Shown: positions 6,141 through 14,724 of the stretch, one piece after another
Position numbering within the stretch: the first letter of the stretch is position 1
Layout: each line of letters opens with the position of its first letter
Source: Halomonas sp. HAL1
Lineage (GTDB): Bacteria > Pseudomonadota > Gammaproteobacteria > Pseudomonadales > Halomonadaceae
DNA: 64,000 nucleotides
NCBI RefSeq assembly: GCF_030544485.1
Contig: NZ_CP130610.1
Location: 1,302,001-1,366,000, forward strand
Direction of reading: 5' to 3'
The notes under the pieces: model-generated
What the model was told of the DNA's origin: nothing
The model's database searches: none
What the model saw: the letters and a program-made list of their open reading frames with translations, nothing else
Position numbers and translations under genes: made by a program

Positions 6141-7508
6141 TTATTTTTTCGCTTTTTTCTTGGTTTTCTTACTAGCAGCATCATTGCTGTTGGCACTGCT
6201 TTCCTTACTTTCCTTACTCTCTTTGCTTACCTGGCTCTCTTTGCTGTCATCACTCTCACTGTCGGGCTTGTCGCCGCCCTGGTGGGTCAGTGGGCTCGCT
6301 TGGTCTAAGCGTGGGTGATTATCCAGGAACTCACGCGGTAGATCCGGCATGGCATCCATTGCCTGCAGGGTATGGGTGAGGGCATGAATAGCTGCCAGCA
6401 CATCCTGGGTATGGCCGGTTTCCGAGATCGTGTGCATGTTGCGGATAGGGAAGCCGATCGAGGTAGCAGCACTATCGATAGATGCCAACACACCCGCCAT
6501 ACCATCGGTACCGGTGTCCACGCCCACGATATCGCGCTGTAGCGGAATATCGTGCGCTTTAGCGGCTGTCGCGATAATCCGGTTGAGCTGTTCGCTGGCA
6601 ATCGAACCCACCGCCATGGTGAAGCCCTTGCCCATTTCCAACGGCTGCATGCGTTTGTCGCCGATGCCTGGCGCGCCCACGTAGTCGTGATTGACGTCAA
6701 CGCCAATCAGCGCATCCGGCTTCATTTCACCGGCCATCACGCGGCTACCGAAGCGGCCAATTTCCTCATAGCTGGCAATCGCAAACAGTACGCGTACATT
6801 TTTAGTACCGCCTGCCTCTGCGATAAGACGCGCCACTTCGGCGGCCACAAAGCAGCCCAGGCCGTTATCCAGGTAAGCGCCATAGAACGTATTAGGGCTA
6901 AAGCCGGGGCGGATAGGGCGGTCAAAGATAATCGAATCACCAGGGCGCACGCCCAGGTTCAACACCTGCTGTTTCTTGTTGTCGCCGTGAATCTGCAGAT
7001 CCAGGTAGATCTGCTCTTTCTTGATCCCTTTGCTGCCATCACGCTGGGCAGGGTCAGAGAAGTGGATGGCGCCGAGTGCTTCTACCGTGCCGCCTTCAAT
7101 GCAGCGATAGCTGCCAGGGGCATCCGGGTCTTCGCTGAACAGCTTCACTTCATGGCCGATCAGTACGGTGGGCAGGAAGGAGTCGGTGTTGATCCAGATC
7201 TTGCCGTCTTCACCAATCGAGCGCACCTGCATACGGATTTTATCCGCATGGCCGATCAGCATGACCTTGAACATATCGTCACGGCCGGGGTGGGTGTCCA
7301 GTACAACACCGGCGTTGCCCTTGAACTGGTGCAGGTGCCAGCCTTTAGGCGCAAAGCTGTCAAAATGCGGCTTGAGCACCCCGTAGGTCATTGCGGCTTC
7401 AAGGCCCACGGGGCTAGGCGCAGCAAGAATATCGCGCATCAGTTTGAACTGCGCGTCGGGCATGGGTTGTGTCCAGGGTTTTGCTGTATCGCTCATCGTA
7501 TCGCTCAC
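6141..7508 (-). CDS. M42-like zinc aminopeptidase with a Ser/Glu/Lys-rich tail
   Basis: The frame starts at GTG 7508; an ATG four codons on (7496) is an equal or better start, because the first 24 bases are a 12-bp duplication (MSDTMSDT). The co-catalytic metal ligands of the M42/M20 clan are visible: GHADKI (His), YLDNGLG (bridging Asp), YEEIGRFG (Glu-Glu, general base and ligand), GVDVNHD (Asp) and MHTISETGH (His). Relatives are cytoplasmic dodecameric aminopeptidases, glutamyl or general. The last 50 residues form a low-complexity tail with KES repeats ending KKTKKKAKK, which is unusual for the family and probably disordered. Convergent with sRNA copy 3. Confidence 0.85.
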   Translation of the reverse strand: MSDTMSDTAKPWTQPMPDAQFKLMRDILAAPSPVGLEAAMTYGVLKPHFDSFAPKGWHLHQFKGNAGVVLDTHPGRDDMFKVMLIGHADKIRMQVRSIGEDGKIWINTDSFLPTVLIGHEVKLFSEDPDAPGSYRCIEGGTVEALGAIHFSDPAQRDGSKGIKKEQIYLDLQIHGDNKKQQVLNLGVRPGDSIIFDRPIRPGFSPNTFYGAYLDNGLGCFVAAEVARLIAEAGGTKNVRVLFAIASYEEIGRFGSRVMAGEMKPDALIGVDVNHDYVGAPGIGDKRMQPLEMGKGFTMAVGSIASEQLNRIIATAAKAHDIPLQRDIVGVDTGTDGMAGVLASIDSAATSIGFPIRNMHTISETGHTQDVLAAIHALTHTLQAMDAMPDLPREFLDNHPRLDQASPLTHQGGDKPDSESDDSKESQVSKESKESKESSANSNDAASKKTKKKAKK

Positions 7509-7602
7509 TTAGTAAGGTGGATGTTCATCGGCTCTAGTCTGCCAGATTCCCACCCCAGGTGTAGAGAAAGCCGTACCGAAAACGCTTATTTGTGGAAAGT
7601 CC

Positions 7603-8487
7603 TCATTCGTGATCACGAATCAGTTGGCACAGGGCGCTGGCGGCGGCGGAAGGGGGGTGGCGTCGGCTCAATATCATGCCCAGCTCGCGACGGATAGTCG
7701 GTTCGACCAGCGGGCGGTGTTCAATGCCATCGGTGGCAATCTGGCGAAAGCTGAGCGAGGGCAGCACGCTAATACCCAAGCCCGCCGCCACCATGCGGCC
7801 GACGGTGGCGATCTGGCGGGCATCGCACAAGATATCCAGCCGTTCCCCGACGCTCTGCATGATGCGGTCAATATCCTGGCGTGAACTGGAAAGACGATTG
7901 ATGCCGATAAACGGGTAGGCGGCGAGCTGCCCCCACGCCACTGCCGGTTGTGCCAGCAGTGGGTGCCCGCAAGGGCAAACCGCCACGTAGCTATCTTCGA
8001 GCACGGGTTCAAACGTGAGGTCATCTGCGTCACCGGGAGGTACGGAAAGTCCCAGGTCGGCACGGCCTTCGCGCACCATCTGGTTAATCTGTTCGGCCAG
8101 CACATCATGCAGGCTGAGGTTGATACGGGGATACGCCTCGTGGAAAAGCCGGATGACCTGCGGGAACAAGCCCGCCGCCAGGGTGGGTAAGGCGGCGATC
8201 GTTACCTTGCCGCGCTGCTTGGAAAACTGGTCGTTAAGATCCTCAAAGGCTTCGTTCCAGTCATTTAACAACCGCACGGCAACCGGTAGGAAAGCGTCGC
8301 CTTCCGGGGTCAAGGCAAGCTGGCGTGATGTGCGGGCAAATAGCGCACCGCCTACGTTCTCTTCCAGCTTGCGTAGTGCAATCGAAATCGCCGGTTGGGA
8401 AAGGTGTACTCGCTCGCTGGCCTCCGCAAGGCTGCGGGAGTGGGCGACGGCAATAAAAACGCGCAACTGCTGGATGCTTGGATTCAT
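7603..8487 (-). CDS. LysR-type transcriptional regulator
   Basis: The 294-residue protein starts at ATG 8487. The N-terminal winged helix-turn-helix is clear (LRVFIAVAHSRSLAEASERVHLSQPAISIALRKLEE, split as helices 2-3), followed by LTPEGDAFL and a periplasmic-binding-like effector domain (about residues 90-290). It is divergent from the TAXI-TRAP/AtuA operon starting at 8655. In this family that arrangement usually means it controls the neighbour and itself in response to the transported substrate. The 167-bp shared gap is AT-rich and should hold its T-N11-A type sites. The effector is unknown. Confidence 0.9.
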   Translation of the reverse strand: MNPSIQQLRVFIAVAHSRSLAEASERVHLSQPAISIALRKLEENVGGALFARTSRQLALTPEGDAFLPVAVRLLNDWNEAFEDLNDQFSKQRGKVTIAALPTLAAGLFPQVIRLFHEAYPRINLSLHDVLAEQINQMVREGRADLGLSVPPGDADDLTFEPVLEDSYVAVCPCGHPLLAQPAVAWGQLAAYPFIGINRLSSSRQDIDRIMQSVGERLDILCDARQIATVGRMVAAGLGISVLPSLSFRQIATDGIEHRPLVEPTIRRELGMILSRRHPPSAAASALCQLIRDHE

Positions 8488-8654
8488 TTAGAAAGTAAAA
8501 CATAAATTAAAAACTATTCAATATACAAAATGAAACCTTCACACCATGCTTGGTTTATCGCGATGCGTGCGTCGCGGTCATCGTTCTACAAAATCGTTTT
8601 ACAATAACCGTATTTACAACAACAAAGGCTCGTACAGCGAGCTTCGGAGACACA

Positions 8655-9620
8655 ATGAAAACGCTACTTACCGCCATGGTGGCAAGCGCCGCGGTGCTGG
8701 CTGCTGCCACTTCCCATGCCGATGAGCGCCTGCTGATTGGTTCTACCTCCAGCTCCTCCAGCCACTACAGCTACTTTGTCGCGGTTAATCAGATCATCAA
8801 CAATCAGGTCGAAGGGGTGAGTTCTTCTGTCGCTGAAACCGGCGCTACGGTTGATAACCTGCGTCGTTTGGGGCGCGATCAGATTGATATGGGGCTGGTA
8901 ACGACCAATACCGGCTATCACGCCTACGCCGGTGAGGAAGATTTTGAAGGCCGCCCAGTGGATAACCGTCTGCTGTGGGTCTACACCGTGGCACCCCAAA
9001 ACGCAGTGATGCGCCAGGATGCCAACGTTGCCACCTTCGCTGATTTGGATGGGGTGCGTTTCAACCCCGGTATCACCGGGTCGGCCACTGAGAAAACCAC
9101 TGAAGCCGTGATGCGTACCCTCGGCATCGAGCCCGACTACGTGCGTGGTTCCACCACCGATATGGTCGACGCCATGAAAGATGGCCGGGTGATGGGCTCG
9201 GTGAAATCGGGCGTCGGAGAGCGCCTGGATGGCTCCTCTATGGATATCGCGACATTTACCCCCATTAGCGTGCTGTCTCTCGATGACGCGCAGGCCGACA
9301 CACTGCGTAGCGAAATGCCCGACGTGGCGATTGTCGATGTGCCCGAAGGCGCCGCAGACGGTATCCCCGCTTATACCACCTGGGCGTTTGGGGTTGCCGT
9401 ACATGCACACCCGGATATGGATGAAGAGACCGCCTATCAAATCGTCAAAGCCGTGATGGAAAACCCCGAGCCGCAGGTCAACGCCTTTGCCGCGATGAAA
9501 GATGCCGATATGGCGAAGATGACCCTGGAAGTTGGCACTGTGCCGCTGCATGCCGGTGCGGCGCGCTATTTCGAAGAGCAGGGGTACGACATCCCCGATG
9601 CCTTGCAGCCTGTCCAGTAA
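8655..9620 (+). CDS. TAXI-family TRAP transporter substrate-binding protein
   Basis: The frame runs further upstream, but ATG at 8655 follows a CGGAGA ribosome-binding site and opens a classical signal peptide (MKTLLTAMVASAAVLAAATSHA-DE). The mature protein shows the TAXI signature of this family, GSTSSSSSHYSYFVAVNQII near its start and TGATVDNLRRLGRDQIDMGLV, plus TAXI-typical YTVAPQNAVMRQDA. TAXI proteins bind carboxylic acids in the periplasm and deliver them to a fused 4TM-12TM permease. The matching permease follows 21 bases downstream. The ligand is unknown. The AtuA genes behind suggest an organic or hydroxy acid from a terpenoid or branched compound. Confidence 0.88.
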   Translation: MKTLLTAMVASAAVLAAATSHADERLLIGSTSSSSSHYSYFVAVNQIINNQVEGVSSSVAETGATVDNLRRLGRDQIDMGLVTTNTGYHAYAGEEDFEGRPVDNRLLWVYTVAPQNAVMRQDANVATFADLDGVRFNPGITGSATEKTTEAVMRTLGIEPDYVRGSTTDMVDAMKDGRVMGSVKSGVGERLDGSSMDIATFTPISVLSLDDAQADTLRSEMPDVAIVDVPEGAADGIPAYTTWAFGVAVHAHPDMDEETAYQIVKAVMENPEPQVNAFAAMKDADMAKMTLEVGTVPLHAGAARYFEEQGYDIPDALQPVQ

Positions 9621-9641
9621 GGCCATTCGGAGAAGATGATC

Positions 9642-11552
9642 ATGCGTGAGACAGTCACCAAAGGCTTGGCGCTGCTATTGGGCGGTCTAATCCTTTATAC
9701 CTCCGCCACTGGGCCGTTCGAGAGCTTGATTCAGCGGAGTATCTTTCTCGCGCTGGTCATCCTGCTAGGGCTTGCCGTCTACCCATTAGGGGAGGGCAAG
9801 CGCTGGCGCCCGCTGGGTATTGCGATAGATGTGGTGCTGGCAGTGGGTGTGGTATTCGCCTGCGGCTATGTAGCGCTTAACCACGAACAAATTCTGGTCG
9901 AACTCCCCTGGGCAACACCCCGCGACATGCTGCTAACCGGCGTGCTGTTAGTGGCGATTTTGGAGCTTTCGCGACGCGCGATCGGGGCTATTTTCCCACT
10001 GTTGGTAGTCGCGGGGTTAGCTTATGCGTGGTTCGGGGCCGCGATTCCAGGGCCGCTTGGCCACCGGGGGTTTGATCTCTACTACATGACCGAAACCATC
10101 TACCTGGGTGATCTAGGCGTGTGGGGCATGCTGGTCGGCGTTGCCGCCACGACCATTGCCGCTTTCGTGCTGTTCGGCTGTTTGCTACTGCACACCGGGG
10201 GCGGCAATACCTTTATGGATTTGGCGCTGCGTATTAGCGGCCGTTCGCCGGGCGGTGCAGCCAAAGTAGCCACGGTAGCCTCTGGGCTGTTTGGCATGGT
10301 CAGCGGCAGTGCCGTGGCCAATGTCGCCACGACGGGCAATTTCACCATTCCCATGATGAAACGCTTGAACTACCCACGCCCGTTTGCGGCGGGGGTAGAA
10401 GCGGTCGCCTCCACCGGCGGTCAAATCGCACCGCCGATCCTGGGCGCTGCGGCATTTATCATGGCGGAAATTCTCGGTGAGAGTTACCTGCGTATCGCCT
10501 TGGCGGCCTTGCTGCCAGCGATCCTTTTCTACCTGGGCGTGTTTGTCACGATTCACCTGGTGGCCAAGCGCCGTCAGTTGCAGGTGGTACCCGATGAAGA
10601 GCTGCCCAGCTGGTCAGACGTGATACGCGCTGAACGGATCATTCCCATTCTGGCTGCGTTGGGTGGGCTATTTTACGGTGTGCTTAGCGGCCGTTCGATT
10701 CAGATGTCCGCTTTTTACGGCATCCTGATGACCGTACTCACCTTTGTGCCTTTTGCACTGCTGTCCAAAATGCCCCTGCGCGAGATCCTCGGCAAGCTGG
10801 TGGCAGGCTTGGTCGATGCAGGCAAAGGCATGGTGATTATCGGCGTGCTGTTGGCCGGGGCGCAGATTCTGGTGGCGATGATCGGCATGACCGGCATCGG
10901 CGTAACGCTGGCCAGCTTGATTGTCACGGTCGGTGGTGAATCGCTCTTCCTGGTCGCCTTTATCGTTGGCGGTGTGTGTCTGATTTTAGGCATGGGCATA
11001 CCCACTACCGCGGCCTATGTGTTGGTGGCCTCGGTGCTGGCGCCAGCGCTCACCACCATCGGTGTCGAGCCGCTGATTGCCCACTTGTTCGTTTTCTATT
11101 TTGCGACACTCTCGGTCATTACGCCGCCTGTCTGTATTGCGGTATTCGTGGCCTCAGGCATTGCCGATACCAATTGGCTGCCTGCCGCCGTCGAATCGGT
11201 GCGTTTGGCAGCGGCGATCTATGTCATTCCTTTCCTGCTGCTGATCTATCCAGCCCTGGCGGGGTTTGGGACTCCTCTGGAGATCGTCTTGGCCAGTTGT
11301 CAGGGGGTCGTGTTCGTGATGGCCTTCGCCGCGCTGATGTCTCGGGTAGCCATGACGGGTAAGCGCGTGATTGATGTGGTGGCCTTGATCGCGGTGATTG
11401 GGCTGGCGCTGACGCCAGGCTGGCTGACCACGCTGGCAGCGCTCGCTCTGATCATTGGGCTATTTATACGCCGCCGCTCGCTGCTGGATGACGAGCCGGT
11501 AGTTGCCTCCGGCGACCACCACTCCCTTCAGGCCAAGGAGACACATTTATGA
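9642..11552 (+). CDS. TRAP transporter permease, fused small and large subunits
   Basis: Two ATGs compete. The one at 9642 is best placed 9 bases after GGAG, giving 636 residues, while 9636 is too close. The protein has about 16 hydrophobic segments: a short DctQ-like part (about residues 1-150) fused to a DctM-like part that carries the family motifs GSAVANVATTGNFTIPMMK, ASTGGQIAPPILGAAAFIMAE and GMGIPTTAAYVL. Fused permeases of this kind pair with TAXI binding proteins and use a sodium gradient, which suits a halophile. The gene's TGA overlaps the ATG of the next gene (ATGA), so translation is coupled. Confidence 0.9.
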   Translation: MRETVTKGLALLLGGLILYTSATGPFESLIQRSIFLALVILLGLAVYPLGEGKRWRPLGIAIDVVLAVGVVFACGYVALNHEQILVELPWATPRDMLLTGVLLVAILELSRRAIGAIFPLLVVAGLAYAWFGAAIPGPLGHRGFDLYYMTETIYLGDLGVWGMLVGVAATTIAAFVLFGCLLLHTGGGNTFMDLALRISGRSPGGAAKVATVASGLFGMVSGSAVANVATTGNFTIPMMKRLNYPRPFAAGVEAVASTGGQIAPPILGAAAFIMAEILGESYLRIALAALLPAILFYLGVFVTIHLVAKRRQLQVVPDEELPSWSDVIRAERIIPILAALGGLFYGVLSGRSIQMSAFYGILMTVLTFVPFALLSKMPLREILGKLVAGLVDAGKGMVIIGVLLAGAQILVAMIGMTGIGVTLASLIVTVGGESLFLVAFIVGGVCLILGMGIPTTAAYVLVASVLAPALTTIGVEPLIAHLFVFYFATLSVITPPVCIAVFVASGIADTNWLPAAVESVRLAAAIYVIPFLLLIYPALAGFGTPLEIVLASCQGVVFVMAFAALMSRVAMTGKRVIDVVALIAVIGLALTPGWLTTLAALALIIGLFIRRRSLLDDEPVVASGDHHSLQAKETHL

Positions 11553-12955
11553 GTTTTTTACTGGGCAGCGGGGCAGGCTTTTCCGGTGACCGTACCGATG
11601 CGGCCGTGGCGGTGGTGGCAGAGTTGATCAAGCGACAGCAACCCTCTGCCTTGGTATTCGAAACCCTGGGCGAGCGGACATTGGCGGCCGCCCACCGGGC
11701 AATGCGTGAGGACCCCGAAAGCGGGTTTGAACCGCTGCTGGACGAGCTGCTGGCGCCAGTGCTTCGCGATTGCCTGGATCACGGCATTAAAATTCTAGGC
11801 AACTTCGGTGCCGCCAACCCTGGTGGCGCGTGCCAGGTTATTGCGGAGCTAGCCGCCCAGCTTGGTCGTCCAGAGGTGCGGATTGCCCAGGTGCACGGCG
11901 ATGATATCCGCCAGCAACTGCATGGCCTGGACTTGCAGCGTTGGGAGGCCGAACGGCTGGAGATGCCGGGCGATGACGCCTTGATTTCCGCCAATGTCTA
12001 TCTGGGCGCCAAGGCACTGGCCGAAGCGTTAGCCATGCAAGCCGATGTCGTGGTCACCGGGCGTGTTGCCGACCCGGCACTGTTTTTAGCCCCGCTGATG
12101 CACCACTTCGATTGGCGTTGGGATGATTGGGACCGCCTGGCTTGCGGCATGATGGCCGGGCACCTGGCCGAGTGTGGTGCCCAGGTAAGCGGCGGCTACT
12201 TTGCCGACCCAGGTTTTAAAGACGTGCCTGGCCTCGCCACGGTGGGCTACCCGATTATCGAAGTAGAGCAGGATGGCAGCCTAATCATCACCAAGCCCGC
12301 CAATACCGGCGGCTGTGTTACCGAGCAAACGGTGAAAGAGCAGCTGCTCTATGAAGTTCATGATCCAGCCAATTACCTGACCCCGGATGTCACGGTGGAT
12401 CTTACCCACGCCGAAGTACGCCAGCTTTCACCCAATCGCGTGGCGGTGACGGGGATTCGCGGCAAGCCTGCCCCAGAGCGATTAAAAACCACCGTGTGCT
12501 ACGAAGGAGGGTGGCAGGGCGAAGCAGAAATTTCCTATGCCGGGCCCAACGCGCTAGCAAGAGCCCAGCTTGCCGCCCAGGTACTGCGTGAGCGGTTGGT
12601 ATTTCGCGCCCCGGCTGAGCTGCGAACCCGGTTGGATATCATTGGCCTGGCCAGCGTATTCGATAGTGATAGTGGCGAGCTTCAGCGTAGCGCATCGCCT
12701 TCCACCAGCGGGGATTACCGGCTGCGCTTGGCAGCGGAGCACAGCGAGCGGCGCTGGGTAGCCCGCGCCACCCAAGAGCTGTTGGCGCTTTACTGTGCCG
12801 GGCCTGCCGGGGGCGGCGGGGTGCGACGTCAGTTTCAACGGCGGGTGTTTACCGCCTCGTATTTGGTTAAGCGTAGCGACATTCATGCCCATGCCACTCT
12901 ATTTGAGTCGCCGACCCAGGAAGCCCACAGGAGCGAACGCTATGCTGCAAGCTGA
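11549..12955 (+). CDS. AtuA-family (DUF1446) acyclic-terpene-utilisation-like protein
   Basis: The 468-residue protein opens with LLGSGAGFSGDRTDAAVAVV. Other features typical of the AtuA/DUF1446 family are KILGNFGAANPGGACQVIAEL, VVVTGRVADPALFLAPL, CGMMAGHLAECGAQVSGGYF, and PANTGGCVTEQTVKEQLLYEVHDP. AtuA belongs to the citronellol/geraniol degradation cluster in Pseudomonas, but its reaction is not established. Here it is coupled to a TAXI-TRAP transporter rather than to an acyl-CoA carboxylase, so the substrate need not be a terpene. The usual C-terminal domain is absent and is encoded by the next gene. Confidence 0.8.
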   Translation: MSFLLGSGAGFSGDRTDAAVAVVAELIKRQQPSALVFETLGERTLAAAHRAMREDPESGFEPLLDELLAPVLRDCLDHGIKILGNFGAANPGGACQVIAELAAQLGRPEVRIAQVHGDDIRQQLHGLDLQRWEAERLEMPGDDALISANVYLGAKALAEALAMQADVVVTGRVADPALFLAPLMHHFDWRWDDWDRLACGMMAGHLAECGAQVSGGYFADPGFKDVPGLATVGYPIIEVEQDGSLIITKPANTGGCVTEQTVKEQLLYEVHDPANYLTPDVTVDLTHAEVRQLSPNRVAVTGIRGKPAPERLKTTVCYEGGWQGEAEISYAGPNALARAQLAAQVLRERLVFRAPAELRTRLDIIGLASVFDSDSGELQRSASPSTSGDYRLRLAAEHSERRWVARATQELLALYCAGPAGGGGVRRQFQRRVFTASYLVKRSDIHAHATLFESPTQEAHRSERYAAS

Positions 12956-13295
12956 ACCCACACAAACGTCAATGCGTGCGCCCGCCTCGATCTCTCTTCA
13001 CCAGCTGGCGCACGCCCGTGCGGGGGATAAAGGCGAACGCCTCAACGTGGCACTGTTTGCCTACGAGGCGGATCACTACGCCACCTTGCTGGAACAGGTC
13101 ACCGAGGAGCGAGTGCTGGCGCTATTCTCCCATCGCGGCGCTAGCCGGGTGCGGCGCTACCCTCTACCTAACTTGGCAGGCATGAACTTCGTGATCGATG
13201 ATGTGCTTCAAGGCGGCGTTAACGGGGCACTCAATCTGGATGGCCATGGCAAAACGCTATCGTTTTTGTTGTTAAGCCTGGAGGTTCACCTTTAG
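12942..13295 (+). CDS. AtuA-associated small protein (detached C-terminal domain)
   Basis: ATG at 12942 lies 8 bases after a CAGGAG site and inside the end of the upstream gene, with 14 bases of overlap, giving 117 residues. The core HQLAHARAGDKGERLNVALFAYEADHYATLL and ALFSHRGASRVRRYPLPNLAGMNFVIDDVLQGGVN matches the domain that is normally fused to the C terminus of AtuA-type proteins. The split into two coupled genes is common in this group and the two products probably form one complex. It ends the operon. No terminator is obvious behind it. Confidence 0.8.
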   Translation: MLQAEPTQTSMRAPASISLHQLAHARAGDKGERLNVALFAYEADHYATLLEQVTEERVLALFSHRGASRVRRYPLPNLAGMNFVIDDVLQGGVNGALNLDGHGKTLSFLLLSLEVHL

Positions 13296-13433
13296 CCAGT
13301 TTTTTAACCACGCACTCGACCTAGGTGGTCATGACGCGCTGCTCAAAACGCCCTACTATGCATGAACTTGCATGCGAGCTAATCAATATAGTGATAGCTA
13401 ATATAATAAAAGTGGTGTTTAAGGAGCAGCCCG

Positions 13434-14657
13434 ATGACCGCAGCAACGCTAGGTTCCCAGCGCTTTAGAGTGCTATTGGCGGGCGTTTTCAGCCAGATAT
13501 TGTGTGTGGGTATCGCCCGCTTTGCCTATACGCCGTTGCTGCCGGTGATGCAGCAGCAAACCTGGATGGGTGACGCCGATGGTGGTTGGCTGGCGGCGCT
13601 CAACTACGCGGGCTATATGCTGGGGGCGGTGTTGGCCGCCACCATCCGCAGTCTCTATATCAAAGACCTCCTATTCCGCTGTGGGTTAATCCTGGCAGTG
13701 CTTACCACTGCGGGCATGGCGCTCACCGAGCACTTCTGGGTATGGGCGGGGCTGCGTTTTCTGGCGGGACTTTCCAGCAGTGGCTCAATGTTGCTAGCGT
13801 CCGGGTTGATTCTTCACTGGCTGATGCAACACCGTCAGCGCGGCGAGCTGGGCATCCACTTTGCAGGTTTGGGCATCGGTATGGTGGTGGTCTCCGTCGC
13901 GGTTGAAATGATGCTGCAACTGTCGTTTAGCTGGCAGACCCAGTGGTGGGGCTTTAGCCTGCTGGGTGCAGCTCTACTCGTGCCCGCGTGGCGGTGGTTG
14001 CCGCGCCCGGAGAAACCGGTCGTCGGTGCGCCCGCGGCGAACAGCCAACCCGCGATGCCGCCCACACGCACCTTTATGCGCTGGATGCTGGCTGCCTATT
14101 TCTGCGCCGGTTATGGCTATGTGATCAGCGCTACCTTTCTCGTCGCGATTGTCGAGCGTGAGCCGCTGCTGGCGGGGATGGGGAATTGGACCTTTGCCCT
14201 GGCCGGTTTAGCCGCGGCCCCTGCGGTGATGCTATGGGATTTAGTCGCCCGCCGCGTCGGTTACCTGGGGGCGCTGATTATCGCCATGTGCATTCAGGTA
14301 GTAGGCATCGTACTGCCTGCGATTACCGCGAATGCAGCGGCGGTGTTGCTCAGCGCCGTGCTCTACGGCGGTACCTTCCTCGGCTGCGTCAGTCTGGTGC
14401 TAACCATGGCGGGGCGGCTTTATCCTTCAAGCCCTGCGCGGTTAATGGGGCAGATGACCCTGGCCTACGGCGTTGCCCAGATATGCGCCCCGGCCTTGAC
14501 CGGCATGCTGGCCGAAGCCTCTGGCAATTACAGCCTAGGGCTTTGGTTGGCAGGCGGCTTTGTGGCCCTCGGCGCTGTGCTACTCGCCTGTTTACGCAAG
14601 GTGGATCAAACCGCCCAGCGTCTGGATGCTGCCGCCAAAACCGCCGTATACGCGTAG
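13434..14657 (+). CDS. YbfB/YjiJ-family MFS transporter
   Basis: The 407-residue protein has 12 predicted membrane helices. It starts at ATG after AAGGAGC. The N-terminal FSQILCVGIARFAYTPLLPVMQQ and LNYAGYMLGAVLAA match the YbfB/YjiJ branch of the major facilitator superfamily, whose substrates are mostly unknown. The upstream region holds a TATAAT at 13402-13407 and a direct repeat of AGCTAAT about 20 bp apart (around 13377 and 13396), which may be an activator site. The gene follows the AtuA operon on the same strand with a 138-bp gap and its own promoter. Confidence 0.85.
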   Translation: MTAATLGSQRFRVLLAGVFSQILCVGIARFAYTPLLPVMQQQTWMGDADGGWLAALNYAGYMLGAVLAATIRSLYIKDLLFRCGLILAVLTTAGMALTEHFWVWAGLRFLAGLSSSGSMLLASGLILHWLMQHRQRGELGIHFAGLGIGMVVVSVAVEMMLQLSFSWQTQWWGFSLLGAALLVPAWRWLPRPEKPVVGAPAANSQPAMPPTRTFMRWMLAAYFCAGYGYVISATFLVAIVEREPLLAGMGNWTFALAGLAAAPAVMLWDLVARRVGYLGALIIAMCIQVVGIVLPAITANAAAVLLSAVLYGGTFLGCVSLVLTMAGRLYPSSPARLMGQMTLAYGVAQICAPALTGMLAEASGNYSLGLWLAGGFVALGAVLLACLRKVDQTAQRLDAAAKTAVYA

Positions 14658-14724
14658 GCCTGTTAGGCATTGCCCGCGAAATCCTATAGGATGAGCGCCT
14701 TTTTCTGACAGGGTAACTGGGCAA

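Noticed and set aside
6552..7697. 381-codon + strand ORF
   Set aside because: It lies antisense to the M42-like peptidase, whose metal-binding motifs are intact, and its own translation shows no recognisable domain or SD.
8664..9626. 320-codon - strand ORF
   Set aside because: Complete shadow of the TAXI binding-protein gene, caused by codon bias. The sense strand has a signal peptide and family motifs.
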